Shown: one piece after another, positions 10,917 to 22,691 of the stretch
How positions within the stretch are numbered: position 1 is the stretch's first letter
Layout of the letters: the number at the start of each line of letters is the position of its first letter
Source: Axinella damicornis
Lineage: Eukaryota > Porifera > Demospongiae > Axinellida > Axinellidae
Length of the DNA stretch: 64,000 bases
NCBI GenBank assembly: GCA_963931865.1
Contig: OZ007508.1
Location: forward strand, 17,934,762-17,998,761
Reading direction: 5' to 3'
Position numbers and translations under genes: made by a program
The notes under the pieces: generated by a model
Seen by the model: the letters and a program-made list of their open reading frames with translations, nothing else
Database searches by the model: none
What the model was told of the DNA's origin: nothing

Positions 10917-13355
10917 ATGGCATCACACAAGCAGCAGGTGTACAGGAAGCTGATGAGGGAGCAGAAGGCCAAGGGCGGTCCAGGGTCAGAGAGAGTCAAT
11001 CACCCACTAGCCAGGTATGTGTAGTGTCAGTCAAGAATCAACCAATCAGATAGTTGTATTCGACCCATCAGCAGGAAGTGTGGTACATTGATTGTTGCAA
11101 GGGCCTCCTTTAGCCTCGTTCCTCCACTGCCAGTATTTGATCACTTGTAAAACACAGCATACTGACTGGTGGTGGGATTGGCATGGGAACGGCTTCAGAA
11201 CAAGGCTAGCATACTGGCTGGTGGTGGGAATGGATTGGGAACGAGGCTAGCATACTGGCTGGTGGTGGGAATGGATTGGGAATGAGGCTAGCATACTGGC
11301 TGGTGGTGGGAATGGATTGGGAACGAGGCTATCATACTGGCTGGCAGTGGGAATGGATTGGGAACGAGGCTAGCATACTGGCTGGTGGTGGGAATGGATT
11401 GGGCTAGCATACTGGCTGGTGGTGGGAATGGATTGGGAACGAGGCTAGCATACTGGCTGGTGGTGGGAATGGATTGGGAACAAGGCTAGCATACTGGCTG
11501 GTGGTGGGAATGGATTGGGAACGAGGCTAGGCCTCCACTTCACCGTATGGGGTTGTCCCTAGGCCGGAATGCTGACCTAACTAATCTGAATCCTTGATTG
11601 CAGGTCACGTTGTGTTCTCTAGGCTTTGTCGCCAGCAAGTGTCGCCAGCAACTAGATACGGCATATCGACTCTGCTACGCCATGTTATCCCCGAGTGTTT
11701 GACAAATCAGCGTGGTATTGCCACTGATCACATTCCATGCTGGCAATTCGAATGTATGCACGTGCTCAGACCCTTCCTCCTCCACTTGAGAAGGGTCTGC
11801 TTCTGAGACTGTGGAGAGATACAGTCTTGATATTATAATCTGGAGACTAAATTGTTATATAATATCCAATGATTTAGTCTCCAGATACATAGCTGTAACA
11901 AACTTTATGTTTATTTTACAGGTATAATGTCCTGGGGCAGCTGAGCTGTGTGGTGTGCAACCTCCATGTGAAGAGCGAGCTTCTGTGGGCCACACACCTC
12001 CTCAGCAGGAGACACAAGGAGGTGAGGCCCCATTCCATAGTCTCCTGTCACGTTCCCATCCTGCATGCCTGAGGTGCTCTTTGAAGTGATCATCTTGGAT
12101 TCAGATCATGCATGAAACTTAAGACAAGGGGTGCTTAGTGTGACCAACCCCTTTCTGTTAATCTTCAGAGAATCAAGCAATAAGCTGCAACATCAAGTCA
12201 CACTCCTATACAATGATGCTTTCCAAATGTAATTGAGACTAGGCCTGAACACCTTCCTGCAGAATTAGCTCTGATTTGTGTTGCTATGGAGATGACCCTT
12301 TCAGCGTCACTAGTAACCATGGAATTGATGCTGTAGTAACCTGAGTGTAGCCTCGTTCCCAGGCTCTCTCTCCGGGATGAGGCTGACCTGAGTGCTGTTG
12401 TACAGCTGTTTGGCCCAGTCGGGCTGCAGTGTATCATCCTGAGCTGATCATTAGCTCCCGCAGAATTACACAGGAAGGCATCCAAGCTTTTATCTCATAC
12501 TCATGTAGGATATAACTACAACCATGTAGAGATTTGAAGCAATGTGATTATGATCCTTTGAAGCCCGTATGACATCTCTGGAGGGGTGACACTGGTGACA
12601 TGTCTCTGATGGAGGCTGTGCCCCACTCAATTAGTGGTTTTGCCAAGTAGTGTGCTCAGACACCACAACCTCAACTATTCAAACTGTGTTCATAAGTGAA
12701 GCTGTAGCTAGTAGGCTTGCTGAGACTCTTCTGGGGTCTCAGAGTAGAAACGGACAGATGAAGCTAAGAGGTAGTCCCGTCTGCTGTTGTGCAGCAATGC
12801 TTAGCAAACCCTAGGCTTATGGTTTCATATGCTGGCTTACCTATGGCGACATGACCCTAATGATAGAAGTAGACTCATTCCTTCCCCGGTAGGGCGTGGT
12901 TTGTTTTGCTCATTTCCCGTTTGCCTTTTGTGAGGGACTGACTTCAGTGGGAAGCCATAGTTAATGCACTATCTGAAGTATAGTCTCAGTGCGTAGCCAA
13001 TGGATGCAAGTGTTGTATTTCATTCTGCAGATGGTTGCAGCCTTGAAGAGCCAGACGTTACCCCCCGCTAGTCGCGATAACACAGACTCTAGTAGTACAC
13101 GAACAGAACCAGAGAGCGGAGGGTTTATGAAGCAAAGTGCACCATCAACTGCCAAGCGAAAACCGCCTGAAGTAAGCCCTGTTTCTGTGTGCATGCACTG
13201 CACAGTCAGATCAATGTGGTGGGGTATAGCTCTGCCGCTCAGTGCTAGACTTGAGCTTGCATCGGTTGTCCTGAGCTCTCGAGTGGCATGTCCTCCCCAC
13301 CTGTGATAATTTCAGTCGATGACATTATTAGACTCTCCTTTGGTTTCGATTGTAT

Positions 13356-13390
<35 letters not shown>

Positions 13391-15843
13391 CTGGGATCCA
13401 GGAAGTGTAAGCTCTTATGTTGCTAGTCATTGCCTAGCTGAACAGCTGCTATAAACCACCTGTGTCTATGAGAACCATTGTTTGTTCCCTCCTACAGGAT
13501 GCAGAAAGTGTTCTTCCTGTGCTGAAGAAAGCTAAAGGTATGAGAGTAGTGTACAAGGTGGTGGGGAGAATATCCCCCCCCCCCCCCCCCCCCATCTAAA
13601 TGAATGCCTAAATTCAGTGTGAGGAGCTAAGCAGACAACACAGCTTCTTCCTGCTGGTATTGAGCACTCACTCGCACATGCACTCACTCACACGCACACA
13701 CACACTCTGCCTCCCAACTATCAATGCCATTCTAGTTGAGATTGAGGGACAGGACAGAGGGGGAACACTGTCAGGGTAAGTCATCATTTCCATCTCCCAT
13801 TCTGATACTAGCTACAAATCCAAATGCATTATTCTGTATCTCATTCTGATATGTACTACAAATCCAACTGCTATATCATGCTGATACTACTCATGCTGAT
13901 ACTACAAAATAATGCAGATGCGTATCTCATTCTGATATCCAAATGCATTATTCCATATCTCATTCTGATACTACAAATCCTAATGCACTTATCCAGTCTG
14001 ATGTCCTTCCTTCTATTGGTAGCCTTCCATCGGATTTCTTTGACCAAGGCCCCTCCCACGCTACCAGTGAAAGTGGTGGGGAAGAGGAGGAAGGAGGGGT
14101 GGAGCTGCTTTCATCAACTGCATCAGAAACATTTCCTTCTGGTAAGAGAACTAGGGAGGGAAGTGGGGGAATTTAGAGGGAGAGGCTGAAGAAGGGGAGG
14201 GAGTGGAGCTGATATAGCAGCATCGGAAATCCCCTTCTGGTATGCTAGAGAGTAGGAGGTTGTAAGGTCATCATTCAGTTTAGTCTGTGACAGGCAAGGA
14301 GCGTGTACACCTGCACTGTACTCTTTGTGCCTCACTCCATCCGAACGCAGACAAGGAAGTTGAAAGCAAAGATACACAGCAGACACGGGAGAGAAAACAA
14401 AGGTGAATGGGATGGAGTGAATGATGTCAGTGTGGTACCAGTCAATTCATTGTTTCTGGTCTCCTGCTGCATACTTCGTTCACTACAGCCATGATGCTAA
14501 AGATGCTCTTCCAGAAGGATTCTTCGATGATCCGAAAATAGACGCTAAGGTAAAGAATCATTTTTCTTGTCCTCCCTACTCTCCTTCATCCTCCTCCTCC
14601 CTATTCACCTTCATCCACCTCTTCCTCCCTACACTCCATCCTCATCTCCCTACTCTCCTTCATCCTCCTCCTCCCTATTCACCTTCATCCACCTCTTCCT
14701 CCCTACACTCCTTCGTCCTCATCTCCCTACTCTCCTTCACTCTCCTCCCTACTCTTTCATCCTTTCTCCCTACCGGTACTCTCTTTCATCCTCCTCCCTA
14801 CTCACCTTCATCCTCCCCCTCCCTGCTCTCCTTCATCCTCCTCCCTACTCTCCTTCATCCTCCTCCCTACTCTCCTTCATCCTCCTCTTCCCTACTCTCC
14901 TTCATCCTCCTCCTCCCTACTCTCCTTCATCCTCCCCCTCCCTACACTCCTTCATCCTCCCCCTCCCTACACTCCTTCATCCTCCTCTCCCTACTCTCCT
15001 TCATCCTCCTCTCTCTACTCTCCTTCATCCTCCTTCTCATTACTCTCCTTCATCCTTCTCCCTTTCTGATGATGCATACCATGACACTTACACCCACACA
15101 GGTCAGGAAGGTGGAGTACAGAGATCCGGTGCAAGAGCAGTGGGAAAAATTCCAGAAGAGTATTCAGAGGGAGGATGAGGTAAGAGAGATCTCTTAGGGT
15201 TTCCCTGCTTCATGTCCCAAGCCCCTCCTCTGAGTCCTCTCCCTCCATCCCCCCTCCCTCCCTCCCTTCCTCTCAGGTCTCTGAGGCACTGCTTTTTGAG
15301 GGAGATGAGGAAACAAAAACAGAGAGAGAACTAACGGAGGTCAACGAACAAGTGTAGGTGGAGTAGGGAAGAGCAACCATAAGTATTGCTGATTAATGCT
15401 GCACAATAATCAGCTATCACTCCAGAGACAAGTGCTACCCTCGTTACGTTTTCAGTTGCACAAAGAATTACGAAAACCTGGGTGGGGGCCTGCGAATGAG
15501 GCCAACAAAGTGTCCTCTTATAATAATATATTATGCTCTGCCTGGTCAACCATTGGTTGGCCTTCAGCCTCGTTCCCAGGCCACATGGCCTGGGAACGAG
15601 GCTAGTTGGCCAAGTCCACTGCCGTTAGCACCTATTTAATATATTATGTATAGGGATTGTTATAACCGGGCAGAGAGGTTACGGCTGAGGCAAGAAGAAC
15701 TGATGGCAAAGAAGATGGAGTGGGAGAGTCAGAAAATGGAGGACATGTGTGAAGAGGAGGCAGCGGAGAACTTGGAAGTGTCTACCAGCAGTGATGAGCT
15801 GGAATTTGATGAATTCCTGGACTGGAGAGCCAAGATATCATAG
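10917..15843 (+). CDS. ZNF830: Zinc finger protein 830 (CCDC16/Omcg1) orthologue, 11 exons, 331 aa
   Basis: Exons: 10917-11014, 11922-12021, 13031-13171, 13498-13537, 13736-13775, 14023-14141, 14351-14402, 14489-14549, 15102-15179, 15277-15353, 15654-15843. All introns are GT-AG, phases join, total 996 nt. Seen: an N-terminal basic helix ([12 protein letters not shown]), then one matrin-type C2H2 finger split over exons 1-2 ([19 protein letters not shown], pattern C-x2-C...H-x5-H), an acidic middle, LPSDFFDQ, the hallmark [16 protein letters not shown], and a C-terminal coiled coil ([19 protein letters not shown]) ending FLDWRAKIS. The order and motifs match vertebrate ZNF830, a nuclear protein known to associate with XAB2/spliceosome-linked complexes and to be needed for genome stability. 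The start is the ATG before ASHKQQ; exon 7's acceptor is the least certain. A copy of its last codons and 3' flank lies at 47,874. Confidence 0.95.
11111..11529. mobile_element. TAGCC-family MITE expanded into a 41-bp minisatellite (ZNF830 intron 1)
   Basis: Starts TAGCCTCGTTCC and ends GAACGAGGCTA. Inside, the unit GCTAGCATACTGGCTGGTGG plus TGGGAATGGATTGGGAACGAG repeats about eight or nine times, one unit shortened. The unit equals the right-hand end of the element. The flanking 9-mers GGCCTCCTT (11102-11110) and GGCCTCCAC (11530-11538) agree at 7 of 9, so the whole array sits within one insertion. Confidence 0.85.
12348..12385. mobile_element. Minimal 38-bp TAGCC element (ZNF830 intron 2)
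   Basis: TAGCCTCGTTCCCAGG at the left and GGGATGAGGCTG at the right, directly flanked by perfect copies of the 9-mer ACCTGAGTG (12339-12347 and 12386-12394). Only the two ends remain. Confidence 0.85.
13358..13390. repeat. Poly-G tract (ZNF830 intron 3)
   Basis: More than 30 consecutive G residues; a poly-C tract follows in intron 4 at ~13,575-13,593. Frames rich in proline on the minus strand are artefacts of this run. Confidence 0.95.
14570..15060. repeat. Pyrimidine-rich minisatellite (ZNF830 intron 8)
   Basis: Degenerate tandem units of the type CTCCTTCATCCTCCTCCCTA fill most of the intron before exon 9 (acceptor at 15,101). The coding strand is the pyrimidine strand. Long Pro/Ser/Leu frames here are artefacts. 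Confidence 0.9.
15565..15604. mobile_element. 40-bp palindromic TAGCC element (ZNF830 intron 10)
   Basis: CAGCCTCGTTCCCAGGCC joined through ACAT to GGCCTGGGAACGAGGCTA: two arms with almost no interior. The flanks GTTGGCCTT (15556-15564) and GTTGGCCAA (15605-15613) match at 7 of 9, as expected for a worn 9-bp target duplication. Confidence 0.85.
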
Positions 15844-16938
15844 CAGAATTGTTAGGGTGGTGTACACGTGTACTTGTGTCTGTAGTATGATCTTGGTATG
15901 TCAGCTATGCGCTCCTTGTACATGCAATGTCTAAGTGCTTATTATGTCGTAAATGCATGCTTGTGCATGTGTTTGAATTAAACACGCTCATGCATAATAT
16001 TATGGTGGTTGCATATGGGAACCCTTGCCTGGTATATACCCTGGTGGGCCGTGGCCATCAGTTGTCCTCCCAAACCACAATTGTTTCCATAACTGATGAC
16101 CATAATATATAGACTTGCATGGTATAGTTATATAAGGCTACCACCAGACTCACATGCATGGTGATCTATACGTACTACACTTCAAATCTGCACAGATAAT
16201 ATTTTATAGTGCATAACATTGCAGAATGCATGCAGCACCATATCCAACAAAGGATTATCAATTGGTGTGCACCTCACAGAATATTGCAATTGCTAACCCA
16301 TGCAACCTAGGCTATAAGGACGTTTACACATAGCCATGAATCAATGACTCCAAACAAACGAAACAACAGCATGGACTGCAGTTGAAATGACAAACATCGG
16401 AATGGACCTGAAGGCAGACAAAAAGTAGGCTGCTTTGCTTGGCTGTAACAACCCACCATATAGTCTTGTAGCCTCATTCCCAGGCCTTCTCACCCCCACA
16501 TTAGTACTGCAAGCGACAAACGCTACCTGGGAGTGAGGCTACTAATTCTGTTCACTCATTGATCCAACAAACGTGCATGAAAGAAATTCATTAAAAATAC
16601 ATAAAACGTATTTCAAAAAAGAACGTATAGTGGTTACAAATGTTAACTATAACTATAACTAAATATCCGGGTTTTGACTTCTAGTTATAATCAAACTAAT
16701 TAATACAGAAAATTGAAAACTAAACTGCAACTAACTATAATGTTTGGTTCACTCAAACAACTAAAACTAGTTAACTAAAACTAAAATCCTTTTAGCTAGG
16801 CCATTTCCACTAAAAGCTTCTGAAGGAGCACAACTATAACAAAAATTAACTATAACTAAGCTTATACTCGGATAGCCATACTAAAACAGAATATAAATGC
16901 TTAAGATATGCGATCAACAGCAAACTCACAGCAAATCT
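15844..16938. other. ZNF830 3' flank / intergenic, partly duplicated at 47.9-48.7 kb
   Basis: Holds the 3' UTR of ZNF830 and then the region between two convergent genes. Much of 15,844-16,600 recurs at 47,915-48,700. A TAGCC-family element sits at 16,469-16,541; its right flank CTAATTCTG matches the left flank CTAATCCTG of the paralogous copy at 48,539 at 8 of 9 positions. Bases 16,620-16,860 are rich in AACTATAACTA repeats. Confidence 0.7.
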
Positions 16939-19900
16939 TCAAAACCTAAAATCACCAGTGTGGTACCAAAGACTATTCCTGAACGGGTGCTCAGTCTCAT
17001 GTACCTCGACTACTGCACTGCCATCACCAGTAGTAGCAATGGCAGGTGTCCATCCTTGATTGTACCTGTGGCTGGTTTTGTCTGACCAGCAAATCGTTCT
17101 TGTCTCAGTGTCAACTTCTCCAGTATTGTGCCACAGACCATGAACCACCCTATTTGACTCGTGCACTTCAATTACTTGTTTCTCGCCATTGATAGCAATG
17201 CATGGGTTAAAGCCTCTCTCGTACTCTTGGCTATCACCCCATGTTATGATCGTCCCAGACAACTCCCCAACACAGTACCATAGTCGATCGAATGATTGTG
17301 ATTTGTGCATCTCCACTACAACTCCCTTCCTATTGAATGTAACTGAAGGAAATTTGCCCTTTCCATACCGCTGTGGAGGACCCCAATGGACGATCTTGTT
17401 AGTGGCATCAGCCCTTCCTACTAGATAGTAGAGATCGGCATCGCTCCTTTCATGGACTTCAATGACTATTCCATCATCGCCTAGAGCAATGGCGGGAGTA
17501 ACACCACTCTCATATTTGTGACTTTCTCCCCAGGTGATTGCCATGGCTTGAGTATTGACATCTTGACTATTAACCTGTCCAACATGGTACCTGGCAAAAG
17601 AATAATGTACACAGGTGGTGGAATAGGGGTGGCCACACTTTCAGTAAAATTGATACATAATACAGTTTAGAGCACACACACTCGGAATCCAGCAATCTGA
17701 TTGGATACAGCGTGATCTCTAACAAGGGGGGTGACACTCCCATAGACGCCGTAGTCAGAGCTGCGACCAGGCTTATCGGCGAATCTTGACCCCGTATACT
17801 AAGGAAGGGGTGGAGTCACTACGCATTCTTCCGTATACTATCGGTGGTCAAGCGGTCAACGGCTGAAATAATATTATAGCGCGGTCAAACGGTCAAGTCT
17901 TTTTGAGATGCGGTCAAGTGGTCAAGCAGCAAAAATGATGGTCAAGATTTCTTGACCACAGTCGCAGCTGTGACTATGGCGTCTATGGGAGTGTCACATA
18001 CCCCCTTGTCTAAACCCCATAGAGTCCATGAATCATGGACTCTAAGTGCCCCAGAGGCTTATGAATCATGGACTCTAAGTGCCCCAGAGGCTTATGCGCG
18101 GTTGTTATTGTTATTTATTATTACGTATACTAGAGATGTTACTAGTACATGGGCATTATATAGAGTTTTTAATGGTACACATTAGTCAGAGTCGATTACA
18201 GCCCTACGAACTTAGGCACAAGGTACAGACTGTTCGTAGGCCATGCTAGCAGCTGCTACCACTGCAACCAGTTTGTTTTCTGGTTCAGAGTGCACGTGGT
18301 TGTCGCATACCTATTCAAGTACTCAGTGGTCTTCTGACTCCATTGCTAGCCACTCCTCGTGAGCTGTCACTCTGCAAGAGTATGCTAGGTTACTATGGCA
18401 GTGACAGTGCTCTAAACTAGTTAGACACCTTGTCCAATGGAATCTACGTGATTTAGAATCCCTCAGGCCCTTGGGATTCTAAATCGAGTAGATTCCGAAT
18501 AATAGAGCACGGAACTGAATTGGAAACGCACGTTTCCAATGCAGTTCCCCGTGCTCAGTTATCCATGATTCCATAGACTCAGCGTCAAACTATTACCAAG
18601 GGCGTATCGAGCTGCCGAAGGCGGCGAGAGGGCATATGGCCCATGTAACGAATCGGTGCGCGCAGCTCTGGCATGCTAACCGCAGTATTAGTCACAGCCA
18701 CAGTTCCTGAAAATATCCATTCTCTAGTAAGTCAATGAACTTCTAATCTAAACTCACTGCTGTTACCCTGGACAGCGCTTACCATGCACTGCCTTCTCCT
18801 TGCCTCAGTTTTGCCAACGAACCGTGTCATTCAGTAGAGACGGTCCTGAGCGAAGCCTACGGCACCTGCGTGCAATGGCTGCCGCATGTAGGACGGACGG
18901 GCACGTTGTTTGCAGTCGTCAAAACTTGGATGGCGTCCATTCATCCACTCTACACGCTCGATCTAGCTAGCTCCCTCTAGCTCTCTGGCCTGCTCCGCGA
19001 TATTCCGCATAATCGGATAATTACATTCATTCACATAATATATGGTTACATACCAATGTTTAAAAATAGTATAGTGTATCCCGTGGCCGCATTTGGATTT
19101 CGCTGTTTTCAGAGTCAATACGAGAGTTGCATGCCCTCTTCCCGGATCCCGCGATGCGCCCTTGCTATTACGTAAGGTTAGGATGAACAAGTAGGTACAG
19201 GGCGTTTCCAAACCCTCGCAACAGCCACAGCTGGTTGTGTTAAGTGGACAATTAATTTTGTGGTCGAAACTCGTTTGTGTAAAATGCCAAAGTTCAGTGC
19301 TTAAGTACAGTTGTATAGCCCTGCCTGCGCTCCATATATGGAATGGTCCTTAGGAATGGCCTACAAAGAATCTGCCTACACCGTCGTGATCGCTATCTAG
19401 CCTCGTACCCAGGCCCACATGCGGAACACGAAAGAGGGCCTGTGACACTTGACAAAAATTCCCATATGTGCACAGTCAGCATAACTGTGTAAGTGATTAC
19501 ATTCCTTACTTTGATGCATTTGAAAACACGCGGAAGGTAGCTGTTGGTGATGGCTAAGTAGAAAGTCCTTGTCAAGGAGCGACCAGAGGTGAGTCTTGAA
19601 GGCTAGAACAGCGGTATTATCAAACGGCTACACTTTTCACAGGGTAATTACTACACAATAATTGGCAATGGACAAACGTGATTCGCCTACCCGAAATCAA
19701 GACTGCTGAGCTCAGCACATACGGGAATTTCCAAGTGTCACCAGGCCCACTAACCTAGCAAGTACTGTGTACTAGTGGTGGAGAATTAGCAATCAGTGGT
19801 GACACCATGCTATTCACTTTTGCAGATTTATCTATAGAGCGGTTGCAATTACGTCACAAAACCACGTGACTGAGTACTTCTGTATGGCAAAAGAACGTGG

Positions 19901-20739
19901 AGTTCAATGGCAGCTGAATGAAAACTACCAACTCACTTGTAGTCCAGGTCGCATAGCTGCTCGATCTAATCGGCATGGTAACTGCGCTACAGCGATAGTT
20001 CACACAGTAGTACTTCATAAGTTCCGAGCTGCTTGCGTTTCTAAGATCACTGTAGAAATTACTACTTTTTGCCATACAGTCTTATGAGAGAAACGGAGTA
20101 AAACAGAGGGCGTTTCGGTTGTTTTATGGCCGGTGACGTCACTTGCAAGCGCTCTATTCACTTTTGCCGTGATGATGACTGAAGCACTCAGTCGAAACGT
20201 CGGCAAAGTTTTTCCGATCTCATGTAGGCCTGCTCTCCCACCAAGTCGCTCACTCAGTCTTTTCAGCAGACTGGTAGTTTGACAATCAACGATTCTAATT
20301 GATTAAGTCAGCATTCCGAATTGGAATGTAGGCACGTGCTCAGACCTTTTCCTCACTCCGGCTCCCTGTGCAAACAGACTAGACTGTCAAAACATTGGTA
20401 CATGTCCCCACTTACTGAAACCTACCAAAGTTTTCTATGAATCTGAGATTGGTGAACTTCAACAACAACACCTCCGCTGTTCATGGACACACGAGGATAG
20501 ATTCCAAAATCATACCGGTGGATACTGGCTCCCGTCTCGCTCCACCAATCAATTGTACCTCCAGAAACTTTCCCGAGGCGGTACCACAGACCGTTTCTTG
20601 GACCTTCCGAGTTGTGCACTTCCACCACAATGTCATCCTTGTTTACAGCAACTGAAGGACGTTTCCCATGGTCATATTCGGCTGCAGGGACTAACTGCAA
20701 GTAGCATGAACTACGCGAGTGGGCCGTACTCTTCGCCAT
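16939..20739 (-). CDS. Six-repeat, probably beta-propeller (lectin-like) protein, two exons
   Basis: Exon 1 is 20,739-20,426 and exon 2 is 17,590-16,939 (stop at 16,941-16,939). The GT...AG junction rebuilds KLWYHVG across a 2.8 kb intron. From the first ATG (MAKSTAH) the product is 321 residues; an upstream exon is possible. Seen: six repeats of about 48-52 residues, each with W-G/S-x-S near the start, then Y-x-x-G-x-x-P-x-(I/V)-A, then (V/I)VEVHE/NS, and L-W-Y-x-x-G, e.g. ITWGDSQEYERGFNPCIAIN and VVEVHNSEGPRNGLWYRLG. No signal peptide or membrane segment. Regular Trp/His-bearing repeats of this length are typical of beta-propellers, many of them sugar-binding; I do not recognise the exact family, so lectin activity is inference. 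A damaged copy is at 27,296-27,560. It is convergent with ZNF830. Confidence 0.83.
17723..18008. mobile_element. MITE with CAAGGGGG ends inside the propeller-gene intron
   Basis: The left end CAAGGGGGGTGACACTCCCA and the right arm TGGGAGTGTCACATACCCCC pair as inverted repeats, extending to TAGACGCC.TAGTC. Flanked by TCTAA at 17,718-17,722 and 18,009-18,013, a possible 5-bp target duplication. The interior carries repeated GGTCAAGCGGTCAA words. Confidence 0.8.
18028..18095. repeat. 33-bp tandem duplication
   Basis: ATGAATCATGGACTCTAAGT and the following GCCCCAGAGGCTT occur twice in a row without differences. Confidence 0.9.
18439..18556. repeat. Two consecutive stem-loops
   Basis: Stem 1 (18,439-18,496) pairs GGAATCTAC..GATTTAGAATCCC with its complement; stem 2 (18,505-18,556) pairs GAGCACGG.AACTG.ATTGGAAACG with its complement. 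Each has over 20 paired bases and a short loop. They lie in the propeller-gene intron and are probably foldback transposon ends; an RNA role is not supported. Confidence 0.75.
18557..20425. other. Remainder of the propeller-gene intron
   Basis: No exon seen. Bases ~19,347-19,400 belong to a dispersed repeat shared with ~28,297 and ~40,985 (TAGGAATGGCC.AC.AAGA). Bases 19,437-19,463 and 19,714-19,750 form an inverted pair (GGGCCTGTGACACTTG and CAAGTGTCACCAGGCCC). Confidence 0.55.
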
Positions 20740-21129
20740 GTGGTTAAGCGGAACGGAGGAAGGTATAATTTTCAGAAGGTAGAGGTAACTTATCACGGAA
20801 CAGTCGTAGATCTGCCGACGGACGAGATTTTACTTGCAGAGCGGATATGACGTTAAGGCCCGGAATGTAACAAAATGGCGAGTTTTCCAGACCGTAGCGC
20901 TAGCTAGCTAACTACCGTACGTAGGCGCTCTAATAAAGGCGCCCTTAAGATAAACAGCAAAACTCTTACTCAATTCGAGAGCAGACAGTTGTGTTTCTGA
21001 GGAGAGTTAGCTAGCGACTGGGGTTTGAAAATATTTGGCGGGAAGTCAAAGTCAGGTGGCACGCGCATGCGCAACCGGAAACAACTGGATATGGTTTAAA
21101 TGCTGAATTTGTACCTAGTTTTGGCGGGA
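20740..21129. other. 5' flank of the propeller gene; start of the repeated block
   Basis: Should contain the propeller-gene promoter, but no definite element is visible. From ~20,960 (GAGAGCAGACAGTTGTGTTT) the sequence is nearly the same as 48,728 onward. Confidence 0.5.
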
Positions 21130-22230
21130 AGTCAGGATGGCACACTCGCTAAGCACTTGCTTTGCAGCCTGGGGGTTGAGTGTTCGCCTCCCCAATAACC
21201 GAGTACGAGTCTGGGCCACTCTGTACACACCGGTTCTCCGGCACGGTTCCCACTACGCCAATCCACCACACCGGGGTGGTGGATTGGCGTAGTGGGATAA
21301 CATCTTGACTGGGAGCCCAGCTAGGCGGTGGTGCCGCAGGTTCGATCCCCAGAAGTGGCGTTTGCTTTTCTGGTGGGGTAAATGTCTGTGTGTACGGCCT
21401 GTGTATGGGTCACAGAGTCTTGCGGGGCCAGACCCACACGGAAGGGAGGGTCTGGTCAAGTTACAATGACACTCTTGTTCTGCGCAGTCAGCACAGCTGG
21501 TTCTTCAAGTACCTGTTAACCGCTACTGTTTTGATTGTTACGTAACTCCACTTGCATAGTACAAGGTGTGAACTGTGAATAATCTTACAGATCAGCTTTG
21601 TAGTATTAATTACGCAGCTTGATTGCATACCAAATTCCCAGAAAACTTCTGGGGTGTCAAGAACAAATTGCTAATTGCCACTTGACCAGACCCTCCCTTC
21701 CGTGTGGGTCTGGCCCCGCGAGACTAGTGTATGGGCTTTGGTGTGCACACAGCATTGCTAGCCTTCCGCAAATTAAGCAGCGTTACTGAAGGGTTCAAGC
21801 CGCGTTGGAGGACTGGTCAAAGCGCTCACCTTGAAACCATCCTTTTTACTTTCACCAGTCGACCTGGTGACTGCCGAGGCCAGCCTACAGCAGAACTAGC
21901 TAACTGATGTATTTTGTGACTTCTCAGTTACACCTTTGCTTTATATCACCACTTTTCATTTTTTCATCGACCGTCTTCACATTTTCTCCGCCTAGCAGCC
22001 AGAGTACGCCGGTTCCCATCTGACCACCGAAGCTAAAGGTGTTCTGGTTGAAAGGAGGTTAGCCTCCTGTGATTCCAGGACCGCCTATCCAACGCTCCTG
22101 AGGCTCACACTTCGGTGTCTGACCTGTCACGGAGGGATGGGTGTGTTGCTAGGTTGTTGTTTTTTTTCCACTTTTTTTTTCTCAAGGTTTTAATTTTTTT
22201 TCTTCTCCTTCTGGAGGGATGCCTGCTAGG
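21130..22230 (+). mobile_element. SINE-like repeat (copy 1 of 3), split by nested insertions
   Basis: The head GGCACACTCGCTAAGCACTT and the body TACGCCGGTTCCCATCTGAC to TGTCTGACCTGTCACGGAGG plus a T-rich tail also occur at 27,660-28,010 and 48,890-49,260. In this copy ~740 bp interrupt it after ACACCGGTTCTC (~21,237 to ~21,985): a tRNA-like segment with a B-box GGTTCGATCCC (21,339-21,349) preceded by a CCACTACGCCAATCC hairpin, and the element at 21,410-21,726. Confidence 0.75.
21410..21726. mobile_element. MITE with GGGGCCAGACCC arms and 9-bp target duplication
   Basis: Arms AGTCTTGCGGGGCCAGACCC and GGGTCTGGCCCCGCGAGACT, extending into ACACGGAAGGGAGGGTCTGG and its complement. Identical 9-mers GTGTATGGG flank it (21,401-21,409 and 21,727-21,735). 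The right end, read inward, is TAGTCTCG, as in the 7839-7963 element. Confidence 0.85.
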
Positions 22231-22691
22231 CTAAATGGATTTTGTGTGTGTGTGTGTGTGTGTGTATGTGGGGGGGGGGGGGGGGGGGGGGGGACTGCTG
22301 ATTCCCATGTAGTCACACTCGTTCATACTTAGGGAGGGGTGGGGGTCTACTAGACTCCAGTTTTTCATGCCTTTTTGCTTTTGGAAATCAAGGGCAGAGG
22401 GGAAGCTACTAGCCTTGTTTTAGCTTTTTTCTTCTGCTCTGGTAGTCCTAAGGTGTGCTCTACTATCATGTACATCGTACAGTCAGGTATCTGACATGCT
22501 GAAGTGGCACGTACTGTGGACCACACATGCAGGAATTAATGACTCTACTATCTCTGAATTCCACTCCAATTACTAGTGCATACACAATATCTGACAAAGT
22601 AAGCAGCAAAAAACCTTCCAATTCGAGTCCAAAGCACAAATCATTCCTAAATTCAGGCTACAGTCCTTAGTAACTTAAGTCAGGCTACAGT

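Noticed and set aside
14421..15197. 258-codon plus-strand frame across ZNF830 exons 8-9
   Set aside because: Most of it is intronic CTCCTTCATCC repeat; only 14,489-14,549 and 15,102-15,179 are exons, supported by splice sites and by similarity to ZNF830.
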